Source: Apus apus | Lineage: Eukaryota > Chordata > Aves > Apodiformes > Apodidae | Direction: 5' to 3' | NCBI RefSeq assembly: GCF_020740795.1 | Contig: NC_067282.1 | Location: 152,754,858 to 152,818,857, forward strand | DNA length: 64,000 bases | Shown here: positions 11,127 through 20,787 of the stretch, in pieces | Layout of the letters: every line of letters begins with the position of its first letter | Numbering within the stretch: position 1 is the first letter of the stretch | Position numbers and translations under genes: made by a program | Notes under the pieces: model-generated | Database searches by the model: none | What the model was told of the DNA's origin: nothing | Seen by the model: the letters and a program-made list of their open reading frames with translations, nothing else

Positions 11127-11706
11127 CTGGACTGCATCAAAAGAAGCGTGGCCAGCAGGCCAAGGGAGGTGACTCTGCCCCTCTACTGGGCTCTCGTGAG
11201 ACCCCACCTGGAGTGCTGTGTCCAGCTCTGGAGCCCTCAGCACTGGAAAGGTACGGAGTTGTTCGAGCAGGTCCAGAGGAGGGACACAAAGGTGTGGAGA
11301 GGGCTGGAGCAGCTCTGCTAGGAAGAGAGGCTGAGAGAGCTGGGGATGCTCAGCCTGGAGAAGGCTCCAGGGAGACCTCAGAGCGGCCTTCCCGTACCCG
11401 AAGGGGCAACAGGAAAGCTGGGGAGGGGCTTCTTACACGGGCTTGTAGTGATAGGGCGAGGGGAAACGGGTTTAAACTGGAAGGGAGCAGATTTAAACTA
11501 GTCGTTGGGAAGAAATCATTTCCTACGGGGCTGGTGCGACACCGGCACTGTCCGCCCGGGGAAGCCGCGGCTGCCGTCCCCCGGGAAGCGCCCCGGGCCT
11601 GCCCCGCCGGGCAGGAGTCGCTGCCCGGGGCGGGGGGGTCGGCACTGGATGATCCGTAAGGCCCCTCCCAACCCCAGCCATCCCAAGGGGATTCCAGGAT
11701 TCCAGG
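11127..11706 (+). mobile_element. CR1 LINE fragment, sense, 3' end
   Basis: The sequence follows the CR1 3' region: GACTGCATCAAAAGAAGCGTG, then CTCTCGTGAGACCCCACCTG, then GGAGTGCTGTGTCCAGCTCTGG, then the end of ORF2 (GGTTTAAACTGGAAGGGAGC). It closes with a degenerate form of the CR1 8-bp tail (GGATTCCAGGATTCCAGG). It is 5'-truncated, as most CR1 copies are, and encodes nothing intact. The last 200 bases are unusually CpG-rich for CR1 and merge into the TAB1 promoter island. Confidence 0.9.
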
Positions 11707-11826
11707 CGGGCTGCGCCTCAGCGCGGGGCGGGGGGGGCGGGGCGGGGGGCGTGGCCTGCCGCGCGCGGGGGGGCGGGGCCGGGGGGCGGCGGGAGGGACG
11801 GGGCCGGGGGAGGCCGCTCCTTGCTG

Positions 11827-11838
11827 CAAGATGGCGGC
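11827..11838 (+). promoter_or_regulatory. TAB1: TISU / YY1 element over the TAB1 start codon
   Basis: CAAGATGGCGGC matches the TISU consensus SAASATGGCGGC exactly and is also a YY1 site. TISU combines a core-promoter element with a translation initiator for mRNAs with very short 5'UTRs, typical of housekeeping genes. It fixes the start codon at 11831. The very short leader is inferred from the family. Confidence 0.85.
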
Positions 11839-11863
11839 GCAGAGGAGGAGCCTGCTGCAGAGC
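11831..11863 (+). CDS. TAB1: TAB1 coding exon 1
   Basis: Encodes [11 protein letters not shown] (residues 1-11) and ends in phase 0 at the donor AGC|GTGAGT. Confidence 0.97.
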
Positions 11864-14800
11864 GTGAGTGGCACCTTCCCCCCCTCCGCGCACACGCACC
11901 CCCCAGGTGGGTGCGAGGGGCTGCGCGGGGCCTCCTTCTCCTCCGCACCCACCCGCCCCCGCAGGGCCGTGCGGAAGGGAGGGGGAGGCCCGGCGGGGGC
12001 GGGGAGCGTCCCGCCCGAGGGGGGGAGGTGGGTGGCTGCCCTGCCGCCCTCCGCGCCGCCTGAGGGCAGGGGAGCCCCGGCGTGGAGGGGGCGGGGGGCG
12101 GGGGGGGCTCTGCCTGGTCACCGATACCCACCCCGGAGTGGGGCTGGGCAGTGGGGGGCGGCAGGTGGCCGGGGGGGGCTGAGCGTGTGTTGTGGGCTTC
12201 AGGGTGCCCTGCTGTGTGAGGGGACAGCTGGCCTTTGCAGGCCGTGTGTGCGTGTGTGTCTGTGTCTGTGTGCGTGTGTGTCTGTGTGTCTGTGTGTGTG
12301 TGTGTGTGTCTGTGTGTGTGTCTCTGTGCGTGTGTGTGTCTCTGTGCGTGTGTGTGTCTGTGTGTGTGTCTGTGTGTGTGTGTCTGTGTGTGCGCCGGGG
12401 AGATGGTGGCCCCAGGGATGCCTCTTAATTTCTGGCAGCAGCAGGGCCTCAGTCCTCTTGTCCTGAGCCAGCTACTCCAGCGCGGAGCCAGCGCCTTTCC
12501 TGTACTCCCGTGCCACGGGTGCGTGAGTCTCAGAGTCACCAAAGGAAGAGCTAAGCTGGTGCTGGGCTGTATCGAGTGTAAGACTCGGGTGCAAGTTTTG
12601 GTTCTTGTTAGCAAGAGCTGGAGGTGTAGCCAGAGCTCAGATTCAGAGGGAAAGGACGTGGTAAGTGATCCAGTTCTGCAGCAGGCAACATGAAGTTACA
12701 GGCTGGGGAGGTGTGCTGCCGTCTTAGCAAAGGAAGGAAGGTTGAGAAGAGGATGGGGATGGACTTGCAACCTGTAGATCAGGCAGGTTGCTTGGGCTTT
12801 ATGCGGTCTCTTTCTGTTTTCCAGGAACAGCAGCCCAGTTGGACAGATGACTTACCATCCTGCCATCTCTCCGGGGTGGGCTCAGCTCCAAACCGTGCCT
12901 ACAGTGCAGATGGCAAGGGGATAGAGAGTCACCCCTTGGAAGACAACTGGTTAAAATTCAGGTAAGTGGGTTGCACCTGAGACACAGGACACCTGCAGAC
13001 ACAAGGGGAGGTAAAAATGGTATTTAGTTTGTCACACAGGACTTAGAAGAAGAGGGTGGAGCCCGAGCATAGAGGTGTCTGGACGAGCTAGTTACATATG
13101 TCTCTCACTGACATCTGTGACATCTTTGCTTCTTCCCTCTTTGACAGGAGTGAGAACAACTGCTACCTCTATGGTGTCTTCAATGGCTATGATGGCAACC
13201 GAGTCACCAACTTTGTGGGTCAGAGGCTCTCTGCAGAACTGCTGCTGGGCCAGCTACATGCAGATCACAGCGATGCTGATGTCCGTCGAGTCTTGCTGCA
13301 GGTAAAAAAGCTTTGGCTGGCAACGGCTTCTCCTCACTCTACCCACCTCCGCTTTTTACCACCAGGGGAGCAGCATCTGGTTTCTGTGGGGGTTGGAAAC
13401 ATCTGCCAATGGTTGCAATTGCACTCATCCTGAGCAATTGTCGTTTCACTCCCGCCTCATACCCATCTGCCTCCCTGGCTCTGTCAGCACAGTGCTGAGA
13501 GCTGTCCAGGAAGCTGCAGCAAGTCTTCACTGGACATGCAGGAACAAGTCAGCCTGTGAAGGAGATGACAGAGAGCAAAAGGGGGAGGTTAGTGTGTGGG
13601 GAGACGGATTTGTGAGTGGGCTTTCTTGAGTGATAGGCAAGTTCTTACAGTCAACACACAAAATCAGATAGGTCTCTGACATGGCTGTGTATGTGATCTA
13701 TATGGTTTTGTCCCCTCTTTTGCATTGTTGCAGGTTGTTTGTACAAGTTGTTAACTAGTTCCACTGAAATAATTGCATTTCAATGTGATGTAGTGACCCT
13801 TTACTGTCTGTATATACAGTGATCATCCATTCTTATGAGCCAGTCTTAGGGAGGTGGGGATGGGTAGCCTCAAAGGTCTGTAGGCATTGGACAAGAGCTT
13901 AGTTTCTATTTATGGACTTTTTTAGGCTTTTGATGTGGTGGAAAGAAGTTTTCTGGAGTCTATTGATGATGCCTTGGCAGAGAAGGCCAGCTTGCAATCC
14001 CAGCTACCAGAGGTAATGTAGCTTTAAGATCAGAGGTTGCTGAAAGTCCTACTTTCCAGATTGCTGGATGAGGTTTGGGCATATTTGTCAGTCTGGTCCA
14101 AGGGAGGATGTAATTGAAAATTACTTCTCTGTGGTTCTATTCTGGGAGCTTGTGTGAAGTGAAGCAAGTGTTTTGGTCCATTTCCCAGAGTTCCTATTGT
14201 TCCTACTGGCACTGCTTCGACCCATCATGGGTTATCTTAATAAGGAACTCGACGTACCATGGAGAGGAGTTCAGCCTGCATGTGTGGCTTTTCCAGGAAA
14301 AAGCCATATGATGCAGATGAGAGGCAAGGCCTCAAATTTGCATGGCATTTGGGCAGATGTGGTTTCTGCTCTTCAGGTGAACTGGGCTGTCGTCTCCAGA
14401 ATCTTATCAGAACCATGTAATTTGTTAGGATTGAACAAAAAAAGTCTTGGTGTGAGACTTAAGACATACCAAGATGAGTCCCCTCCCTGCAGAATTTTGA
14501 TTACAGCTGTGGCTGGTCTATGTTGTGGACTGTGTGTTTTAGCTTCCCCCTCATTTTGGGTTCCAGGGTGTCCCTCACCACCAGCTGCCTCCTCAGTACC
14601 AGAAGATTGTGGAGAGATTGAAGGTTGTAGAGCAGGAGATCTCTGGAGGAGCCATGGCTATTGTGGCTGTTGTTCTCAACAACAAGCTCTATATCGCCAA
14701 TGTGGGTGAGTTGTTTTTTCTCTGCAGCTCAGTCAAGGCATTTCTGGAGGTGGTCATGACTCTAGGAAATGAAAGACATTTGAAAGTGGGGGACAGTTTC

Positions 14801-17800
14801 TTTGGTCTGTCACCAAGGAGGGATAGGCTTGTTAGTTATAGGAGCACTTGAAATCAGCCTGGCTCTTTATCCCTGCGGATGTTGGCTGATGCCATGTGTG
14901 TGACCAAAGATCAGAGGTAAAATGGGTTGAGAGGCAGTAGTGCAGCTTCACTGAGGAAGGGAGAGCCTTCTTGTGAGGTCCTTGCTCAGGCCTGGGTGAA
15001 AAGCTGCCTAGCAGGCCTACTGTGCTGCAAGCAAGGCTGCTTTTCAGAGATAATGATGAGACAGTACCTGAGCCTTTCTCTTTTCTGTCTTTATTCCCCT
15101 CTCCTGTTCCTTTTCCATTTGGATATGTTCTCCCTCTTAATGGCACAGCTATCTGGTGCCTCATGTCGCTGCTCCCACTGCAGGTACCAATCGGGCACTG
15201 CTGTGCAAGTCCACAGTGGATGGGCTGCAGGTGACTCAGCTCAACGTGGACCATACGACAGAGAACGAGGATGAACTTTTTCGCTTCTCCCAGCTGGGTG
15301 AGTGTTGGGTTTCATGTTCTTGTCTGAGAACAACTCATGCCTTCATTAATTTATCAGGAATAACTCAAGCTGCCAGAAACAATGAATGACCACCAGAAGA
15401 AGCTTACTGTAGTTTCAAGTGACAAGTTCAGTGTATTCTTTTCCTGTGTATCTAGCCATTTTGAGGCTACAGAGTGAGTAAGTTCAGCTCAGAAAATGAT
15501 TTTTATTTTTTTTAAGATTTTGAGAGTTAGTTTTGTGTCTGACTGCCAAACCAACATTGATTTGCCCTCCAGCTGTGTGATTGCTGGTGTTGATAGGAAG
15601 GCAGGAGTGGAAGCACACAGCCAGAGGGTGGAAACGGGATGGACAGGATGTGCCTGCTCCTTTGGAGGCAAACCACAGTTTATGCTGGGTCAAGTTCTGT
15701 GTGATGCTGCACCCTCAGGATGGTGTGTTTCAATATGGCTTTGTACAAGCTGCTGCAAAAACAGCAGCTATACTTCAGACAGAGCCAGGCCAAGCACTAG
15801 TGTATACTGCTCTCACATCAGTAACTGTTGAGCTCTTAATGCTGACTTTTTGCTTTAGGCAATCTCCCTTTTCCTTTACAGTGTTTGACATGTTTTCTTT
15901 CTTGGTCTAGAACTAGCCCAGACCGCTAGTGTGATTGCTAGTACTGAATTCTTACTGAAATAATTATATTCTGTACCTTTGTTTAGCTAGATCTAACATG
16001 GCATTCTTCATTAGATTCCTAGTAGATATATTATTATCTGGTGAGGCTGTTGATGTGGTAATTTTCAGCTGCTGGGTCTTGTTTAATTCTGTTTCTTTCC
16101 CATTTCCTCCTTTCCCCGTACTCCTGCAGTTGGAGTATGTGCTATGAAACAGAAGACTGAATACAAGAATCCAGGGAAAGACACCTTTTGACTGCCTTTC
16201 TGCTGCCAAAAATGCAGAATTTAGCTGCAGTCCATAGCAGAACAGGGGTCTGCTAGAAATACTGACCTTAACTTGATGCAGCAGTGGCTCTCCTGGCAGT
16301 CCCAGCAGAAGAAAGAGCCTGTGGAGCAAGCCAGTCTGCACAGGCTGTTTTGGGGACCCAAAGGAGGTCATTGTAGGGCTAGGGTGAAGGACAGCGATGA
16401 GAGGTAGTGGGGATAGTGTTTGTCATGATGATGCCTGTGTGACACCTCTCCTGGGGGAAAGGAGGGAGAGGTCTTACGCCTTTGTGGCTCTTCACCCAGC
16501 AACTTGTTCAGTGCTCCAGGAAAGTTGCTGGGATTTAGACACAACCTCTCTGGCATGCTGAGAGCCTCCCTGTGTTTGTGTCTGTCAATAGTGTGTATCC
16601 CCTTGCCAGGAGCTGGCGAATGAGCTGGGCCGTGTCGATGAGTCAGCTTTGGTCTGCAGCAGATGGCAGAGTTGTGTCTTAGTGCTGGGGTAGGTGTGGA
16701 GCCATCTGTGCAGTGAGGCTTGGTTTGACTCAGAAGGGAGAGTTTCAGTTGGACCCCTGCCTTCAACTTGTACTGAGGACAGTCATCTCTAGAAAAAAAA
16801 AAAAAAAAAATCTCAAAATAACACTTTCTGCCTGTTAGCTCTAGGTATAACCAACAAAGAGGAATTGCCAGAACAGACCAGGTAGGTGGTTCATCTGCTC
16901 TGAGTCCTGCCTCAAGTGATAGCTACACCCAGATGATCCCCATTAGAACCTTCTTCTAGATGGGTTTGCCTCCTAACCCTTGCCAGAGGTTTATCCCCTT
17001 GAATTTATTTAAATAAATAGTTGTTTGATCATTGTCCTTATTTTAGGAGTAGCCCACATCAGCTTGAGCACTTAAGCAAATTCATTGTCTCTTGTAGATC
17101 TCCTTTTTTCTCCCTCTGCAATCTAGTGTATTACTGAAATTGTCACGTGGAGTTTAAGAACAGGGATTAATAGCAGGTGGAAGAAAATGCAGAATCTTTC
17201 ACATACTATTTCTTCCTTCCTGCCTTCTCCTCCCTTCACACAGTCCAGAGTTGACAGGCACAGATATTTCCCTACCTCTTCAGCAAATGCCTGTGTGCCC
17301 AGGCCCGCTGCTGCTGGTGGCTTTGGAGCAGGATGTGGACTTTGTCTCGGGGCCAACCGTTGTATTCAGAATGTGCGTGTCTGGCTGTGTGTGTATCTCT
17401 CCTCTTCTCTCCTTCCCAGATTACAGCTAATGAGAAGGTGTCCCTTGGAACACAGCAAACTGCATTTCCTTTTCTTCCTGTTGGGAGTTGATTCTTTGGC
17501 ATCTTGTTTTGTCTTACAGTTCTCTTTAGCTGTTGGTGTATCTTTCCTCTTTCCTGACAGTGTAACCAGAGGAAGTCCTGAAAATTTCCCAAAGTCAATT
17601 TGTTTTATTTTTGTTTTCGATCTGGCAGGCTTGGACGCAGGGAAAATAAAACAAGTGGGAACTATTCGTGGGCAGGAAAGCACTCGGCGCATTGGAGATT
17701 ACAAAGTCAAATATGGCTATACTGATATTGAACTGCTCAGGTGAGGAAAACTGAGCTTTATGGTTTCAAGCCCTCCTTTTCTTCATGACCCCTCCATTCT

Positions 17801-20319
17801 CACCTCCTGTGTCACCATTAAATACTAAATAACAACATCTCTTTCCAGTGCTGCTAAATCGAAGCCCATCATAGCAGAGCCTGAAATCCACGGAGGGCAC
17901 TCACTGGATGGGGTGACTGGCTTCTTGGTGCTCATGTCTGAAGGGCTCTACAAGGCGCTGGAGGCAGCTCATGGGCCTGGGCAGGCCAACCAGGTGAGCC
18001 TGCTCACACAGAAGTATTTCCTTGGCTATTGCCTCACTCCAGCAGTGTCAGCTGCCCTCCTACAGACTTTCCTTCTCTTCTGTCCTATGAGTGCTGCCCA
18101 GATCAAATGCCTGTGTCACCCTATTCCAGCCTGTATAAAATGGGAGCTGCTTTGCTAAGCCAGTTCTTCAAGGCAGCTGCCTGTCCCTTAGGAGTAGCCC
18201 ATTAAAGGGAATGGGATGATTCAGGGCACATACCGGGAGGTGAAATTGGCAAGCGTGACAGCTGGATGAGTTGCTGTAAAAAACTCTTGGATCAAATGGT
18301 AGGGAGAGGTTTCCCCTAAAATCTCCTAAACATCCTTCATTTTTGTGTTTGTTTGTTGGTTTGTTTTTTCCCCTTCTCTGCTCAGGAGATTGCAGCCATG
18401 ATAGCCACAGAGTTTGCCAAGCAGACATCACTGGATGCTGTGGCACAGGCAGTAGTGGACCGGGTTAAGCGGATCCACTGTGACACTTTTGCCAGCGGTG
18501 GGGAACGGTCCAAGTTCTGTCCCCGGCATGAAGACATGACATTGCTTGTGAGGAATTTTGGGTACCCCCTAGGGGAGATGAGCCAGCCCACGCTGACACC
18601 AACGCAAGGTATATTGGGGAGAAAATGATAATGAAATGGAAGGTGGAACATCAGATCTTCTGATCAATCCAGCACTGACCTAACACTGGGAGACGAGATA
18701 CTCAGTGTAGAAGGAATTAGGAGTTCCTCCACTCAGTGTAGAAGGAATGTTAAAAGGATTATTGGCTTTTGAGACCTGGAGTCTGTGACAATTTGACAGA
18801 ATACAGTACAGCATCTAAGAAAGGCAGTTTAATATAAATTCTTGTGGTCTCTGGCCCTTCATTGGGCCTTTCTTTGCTGCTGTGCACCCCCAGTCACTCA
18901 ACTGTGTTTTCTAACTCTTGTTTCCTCCCTTCTCAGGAGGCCGTGTCTACCCAGTCTCTGTGCCATATTCCAGCTCCCAAAGCACAAGCAAGACGAGTGT
19001 CACGCTCTCTCTTGTCATGCCTTCCCAAGGCCAGATGGTCAATGGTGCCCACAGCAGCTCAACTCTGGATGAAGCCACCCCCACCCTCACTAAGTAAATG
19101 CCCCAATCTCTTGCGACCCACAGTTTTTCCCTGCAGCTTACACTGTGTAAAGAGTTTGAAAAGCAGAGAGACACCTGCCAGTTACCTGTCAATCAATCCC
19201 TTATCTGGAGAGTGGCCCTCCTGACTGCAGTATTGACAGCCAGCATAATGTGTTAGCTGGAGATGGGTTGTGTGAGGTGTGGGAATGAGTAAAGCGAGCA
19301 GCTCTGAAGCCAGCTCTGGGAACATGGCTTGGGAGCAGCATCTGCTGCTGCTTGTGGAGGGCACTCTGGCAGCGAGCAGCCCTTCTCTTTGGATCTTTGG
19401 TGCCAAGTGTGTTGGGTGCTGTGCGTGGAGGGAGTGTGGGTGCCCTTATATTAATAAGGAAGAGGGGCTCTGGAGGTCATCTCTAAGGGTGCTGGAGAGG
19501 CTGCGCTGCAGGAGTTGGCTTGCTCAGAGGTGGGAGGCCGGGGTAGAATAAAAAAGGTAAAGACTAGAACTGGATCCTGTTTGGATCCTAACTAGGATCG
19601 TAGTTAGTTAGTGGCTCTGGTTTAGGTTCAGCCTTTGGCACAGGGTGGCATGTGTACACATTGCAAAGTGAAGAAGCTCTCCTGTTACTGTGTTCTGGTA
19701 GCTGCAGAACCAGTGAGGCTGACACACTAGAGCTGCTTTGGCTGCAACACAGATCACACAGGAATAGCATTCCATTCTGCCAGAGTCTACCCGTAAAGCT
19801 CACACTGTATGGGTGTGGGGAGGCCAGCAGAGTGCAAGCCTCTTATTTTTTCATATTCTTTTTCCTGCTTCCTCTTCTCTCTTCCTCAGATGCGTGGTTG
19901 TGCTTAAGGCCTTTCAGTTAAAGGTGCATCAGATATCTTTGGCATTCATCAATTCTTAGTGCTCTGATAGAGCAAGAGACTGGACCTTTTTACCTGTTTG
20001 CTAAAGACAGCTTGATCTGTGCAGACACTGACACTTGTTCTGGTGCTTTTCTTGTCCAAAGCGTCAAATGGGGAAAAATATTTGGCTCTCACACTCTTTT
20101 TCTCTCCATAGCCAAAGCCCGACTGTGACTCTCCAGTCGACTAATACTCACACGCAGAGTAGCAGCTCAAGTTCAGATGGGGGTCTCTTCCGCTCCCGAC
20201 CCACCCACTCGCTCCAGCCGGATGAAGATGGGCGTGTGGAGCCCTACGTGGATTTTGCAGAGTTTTACCGGCTTTGGAACATGGACCATGGCGAGCAGGG
20301 AGCACTGACTGTGTCCTAA
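11831..20319 (+). CDS. TAB1: TAK1-binding protein 1 (complete, 11 exons)
   Basis: TAB1 is a cytoplasmic adaptor that binds and activates the kinase TAK1 (MAP3K7) in TGF-beta, IL-1 and TNF signalling, and can trigger p38alpha autophosphorylation. Joining 11831-11863, 12825-12961, 13148-13301, 13926-14012, 14567-14705, 15184-15297, 17629-17740, 17849-17993, 18386-18608, 18937-19093 and 20112-20319 gives 1509 nt, or 502 residues plus stop. Human TAB1 has 504; the two-residue gap falls at the exon 9/10 junction ([16 protein letters not shown]). The PP2C-like fold covers roughly residues 28-365. The motif GVFNGYDGN (66-74) replaces the GVFDGHGG of active PP2C, so metal-binding residues are lost, as in all TAB1 pseudophosphatases. 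A Ser/Thr-rich linker (about 390-465) follows. The C-terminal helix [12 protein letters not shown] (478-489) is the TAK1-binding segment, with F482 equivalent to human F484. I see no frameshift or stop. Confidence 0.98.
11864..12824 (+). other. TAB1: TAB1 intron 1
   Basis: A 961-bp intron. Its first part belongs to the CpG island, and it then contains a TG-rich repeat (12244-12394). The 3' end is a pyrimidine tract and CCAG. There is no further coding content. Confidence 0.9.
12244..12394 (+). repeat. TG-rich compound repeat in TAB1 intron 1
   Basis: About 150 bp of TG dinucleotides interrupted regularly by TC and CG steps (GTGTGTCTGTG, GTGCGTG units). It is an alternating purine-pyrimidine tract, hence a possible Z-DNA former. 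It is open in frames on both strands only because of its low complexity. Confidence 0.95.
12825..12961 (+). CDS. TAB1: TAB1 coding exon 2
   Basis: Encodes [20 protein letters not shown] through NWLKF plus two bases of R57. Acceptor CCAG|GAACAG; donor TTCAG|GTAAGT. Start of the pseudophosphatase domain. Confidence 0.97.
13148..13301 (+). CDS. TAB1: TAB1 coding exon 3
   Basis: Encodes S58 to Q108 with the degenerate PP2C motif GVFNGYDGN. Acceptor TTGACAG|G; donor CTGCAG|GTAAAA, phase 0. Confidence 0.97.
13302..13925 (+). other. TAB1: TAB1 intron 3
   Basis: A 624-bp GT-AG intron with unique sequence. No other feature seen. Confidence 0.9.
13926..14012 (+). CDS. TAB1: TAB1 coding exon 4
   Basis: Encodes residues 109-137 ([12 protein letters not shown]...LQSQLPE), 29 whole codons, identical to the human segment as I recall it. 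Acceptor TTTAG|GCT; donor CAGAG|GTAATG. Confidence 0.97.
14013..14566 (+). other. TAB1: TAB1 intron 4
   Basis: A 554-bp GT-AG intron. Nothing else recognisable. Confidence 0.9.
14567..14705 (+). CDS. TAB1: TAB1 coding exon 5
   Basis: Encodes [19 protein letters not shown] through NNKLYIANV plus one base of G184. Acceptor TTCCAG|GGT; donor GTGG|GTGAGT. Confidence 0.97.
14706..15183 (+). other. TAB1: TAB1 intron 5
   Basis: A 478-bp GT-AG intron. Nothing else recognisable. Confidence 0.9.
15184..15297 (+). CDS. TAB1: TAB1 coding exon 6
   Basis: Encodes [20 protein letters not shown] through ELFRFSQL, core of the PP2C-like domain. Acceptor CTGCAG|GTACC; donor CTGG|GTGAGT. Confidence 0.97.
15298..17628 (+). 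other. TAB1: TAB1 intron 6
   Basis: The largest TAB1 intron (2331 bp). It holds an A18 run (16793-16810) and an AP-1-like TGAGTCA near 16638. I see no coding exon with both splice sites that fits TAB1. Confidence 0.85.
16793..16810 (+). repeat. Poly(A) run, 18 nt
   Basis: An uninterrupted A18 mononucleotide repeat in intron 6. It is not associated with a recognisable retrocopy. Confidence 0.9.
17629..17740 (+). CDS. TAB1: TAB1 coding exon 7
   Basis: Encodes [20 protein letters not shown] through [10 protein letters not shown] plus two bases of S259. Acceptor CTGGCAG|GC; donor CTCAG|GTGAGG. Confidence 0.97.
17849..17993 (+). CDS. TAB1: TAB1 coding exon 8
   Basis: Encodes [20 protein letters not shown] through [10 protein letters not shown], including the conserved [17 protein letters not shown]. 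It follows a 108-bp intron. Donor AACCAG|GTGAGC. Confidence 0.97.
17994..18385 (+). other. TAB1: TAB1 intron 8
   Basis: A 392-bp GT-AG intron. Nothing else recognisable. Confidence 0.9.
18386..18608 (+). CDS. TAB1: TAB1 coding exon 9
   Basis: Encodes [20 protein letters not shown] through [21 protein letters not shown], end of the PP2C-like domain. The donor CAAG|GTATAT is weaker than its neighbours. Read-through would add GILGRK and a stop. Confidence 0.96.
18609..18936 (+). other. TAB1: TAB1 intron 9
   Basis: A 328-bp intron containing an 18-bp direct repeat (18700-18717 and 18731-18748, 31-bp period). Confidence 0.9.
18937..19093 (+). CDS. TAB1: TAB1 coding exon 10
   Basis: Encodes [20 protein letters not shown] through LDEATPTLT plus two bases of N434. 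This Ser/Thr-rich linker in mammals carries the p38-docking region and modification sites. The donor CTAA|GTAAAT is weak, and intron 10 retention would stop after one extra codon. Confidence 0.96.
19094..20111 (+). other. TAB1: TAB1 intron 10
   Basis: A 1018-bp GT-AG intron. In mammals an alternative last exon here yields TAB1-beta, without the TAK1-binding tail. I cannot identify the avian counterpart with confidence. Confidence 0.85.
20112..20319 (+). CDS. TAB1: TAB1 coding exon 11 (terminal)
   Basis: Encodes [15 protein letters not shown], a serine run, and the TAK1-binding C-terminal helix DFAEFYRLW, ending in LTVS and TAA at 20317-20319. Acceptor CCATAG|C. Confidence 0.97.
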
Positions 20320-20588
20320 CCTGGAAATCTGCCTCCTCCAGACACCCTGCGCTCGGCTTCGTGGGCAAAGACTGAGGGAAGAATGAGAGCGCTCCACCGC
20401 GGGCTGTGTTCTCCCCGGAGTTCAATCCTACCCAGGATGTGCTGAACACTGGGCTGGGGAGCCTGTGCAGCACTCTCCAGACAGGTGTTGCCTGTGCCAC
20501 GCACCCCATCCTGACCAGCCTCGTTCCCTCTGAAGCTCTGTGAATAGGGAAGGGGTCTTGAATGCAACCCTCGCTGCAGGTTTTTGCA

Positions 20589-20594
20589 AATAAA
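20589..20594 (+). terminator. TAB1: Poly(A) signal 1 of TAB1
   Basis: AATAAA lies 270 nt after the stop. A GT-rich tract begins about 55 nt downstream, which is suitable for CstF binding. Confidence 0.7.
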
Positions 20595-20648
20595 GATGCA
20601 GAGAGGGCTCCCTCTAGATAATGCAAGAGTAGGGGCCTGTACAAAGGC

Positions 20649-20702
20649 TGTGTGTGTGTAGGTGTATGCCTGTGTGCCTGCGTGTGTGCGCGTGTGTGTG
20701 CT
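20649..20702 (+). repeat. TG-rich tract after TAB1 poly(A) signal 1
   Basis: A short interrupted (TG)n run with CG and GCC steps. It may act as a downstream processing element. Confidence 0.8.
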
Positions 20703-20781
20703 GTCATAATGTTTCCACAACTCTGTTCATAATGCTGTGATTCCAGTGTTCAACTCCATAGAAGATACCTCTATTTTGCAG

Positions 20782-20787
20782 AATAAA
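20782..20787 (+). terminator. TAB1: Poly(A) signal 2 of TAB1
   Basis: AATAAA (GCAGAATAAATAAC) is followed about 60 nt later by GTGTTGTGTGTGGGTGTG. Confidence 0.65.

Larger units (their letters stand above)
11510..12130 (+). promoter_or_regulatory. TAB1: CpG island and promoter of TAB1
   Basis: Dense CpG and GC-box-like runs (GGGGCGGGG repeats at about 11720-11795) surround the TAB1 start codon, and there is no TATA box. This is the usual layout of a housekeeping promoter. G-runs on the + strand could form G-quadruplexes. The upstream part of the island consists of CR1-derived sequence. The transcription start is probably within tens of bases of the ATG (see the TISU element). Confidence 0.8.

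Noticed and set aside
11516-12614. Long minus-strand frames over the TAB1 promoter and TG repeat, including a Thr-His repeat protein
   Set aside because: They arise from GC-rich sequence and the (TG)n tract and overlap the known TAB1 exon 1 on the other strand.
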